64,000 nucleotides of DNA from Rhodospirillaceae bacterium UBA1479 (GTDB taxonomy: Bacteria; Pseudomonadota; Alphaproteobacteria; Rhodospirillales; Casp-alpha2). The position numbers were made by a program, and so were the translations under genes. Numbering within the stretch: position 1 is the stretch's first letter; each line of letters starts with the position of its first letter. The notes below the pieces were generated by a model. The model saw only the letters and a list, made by a program, of their open reading frames with translations. It made no database searches and was not told the origin of the DNA. The stretch lies in NCBI GenBank assembly GCA_002325375.1, contig DCRZ01000006.1:498016-562015 (forward strand), written 5' to 3'. This document shows, piece after piece, positions 63,974 to 64,000 of this stretch.

Positions 63974-64000
63974 TTCAAAGGTCAAAATGGCGATTTTGAA

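Overview
The window is GC-rich and densely coded, with alphaproteobacterial features: a SUV3-like helicase followed by an S4-domain protein, a 7Fe ferredoxin next to a CarD regulator, GluQ, and a CueR/CopA/CopB copper system. I infer a Rhodospirillales-type, probably free-living aerobe. I saw no tRNA, rRNA, CRISPR array, transposase or phage gene.

Housekeeping part (1-26000): the 5' tip of a branched-chain amino-acid-type ABC ATPase behind an acyl-CoA ligase; two different aconitases back to back (acnB minus, acnA plus); htpG; pcm; a low-GC pair of overlapping secreted-protein genes; a SUV3-like helicase overlapping an Hsp15-like RNA-binding gene; a DUF938 methyltransferase; a TerB-like protein; fdxA; carD; a PAS-like protein; a lipoprotein M48 protease; a nuclease-like protein overlapping gluQ; a serine esterase; an unusual FecR-cyclophilin fusion; and an HNH endonuclease.

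Copper part (26081-34436): two minus-strand operons. One encodes a P-type ATPase, CueR and a cytochrome c; the other a small secreted protein, a cupredoxin, the multicopper oxidase CopA, CopB and a DUF411 protein. Each starts with a MerR-type promoter with a 19-bp spacer and a TTCC..GGAA dyad, so CueR probably controls both.

Phosphonate part (34474-55573), the highlight: a large 2-aminoethylphosphonate (2-AEP) catabolic region. It has an ABC importer (phnS2-T2-U2), the transaminase PhnW, phosphonoacetaldehyde dehydrogenase PhnY and phosphonoacetate hydrolase PhnA, giving the route 2-AEP to phosphonoacetaldehyde to phosphonoacetate to acetate plus phosphate. Added to this are PbfA (entry of (R)-1-hydroxy-2-AEP), a FAD/GcvT-type amine dehydrogenase directly behind phnW, a four-gene operon tail of unknown role (2-hydroxyacid dehydrogenase, aldehyde dehydrogenase, iron-type alcohol dehydrogenase, glutamine-synthetase-like ligase), a Na/Pi-type transporter and a LysR regulator. 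Four promoters in the region share one architecture at fixed spacing: ATAG-N7-CTAT, a second AT half-site, then CGATTTGAC. I read this as the LysR operator, which makes the four transcription units one regulon.

End part (55578-64000): a spermidine/putrescine-type ABC operon on the minus strand, rpsD with a strong promoter and terminator, a SnoaL-like protein, and ahpF/ahpC for peroxide defence.
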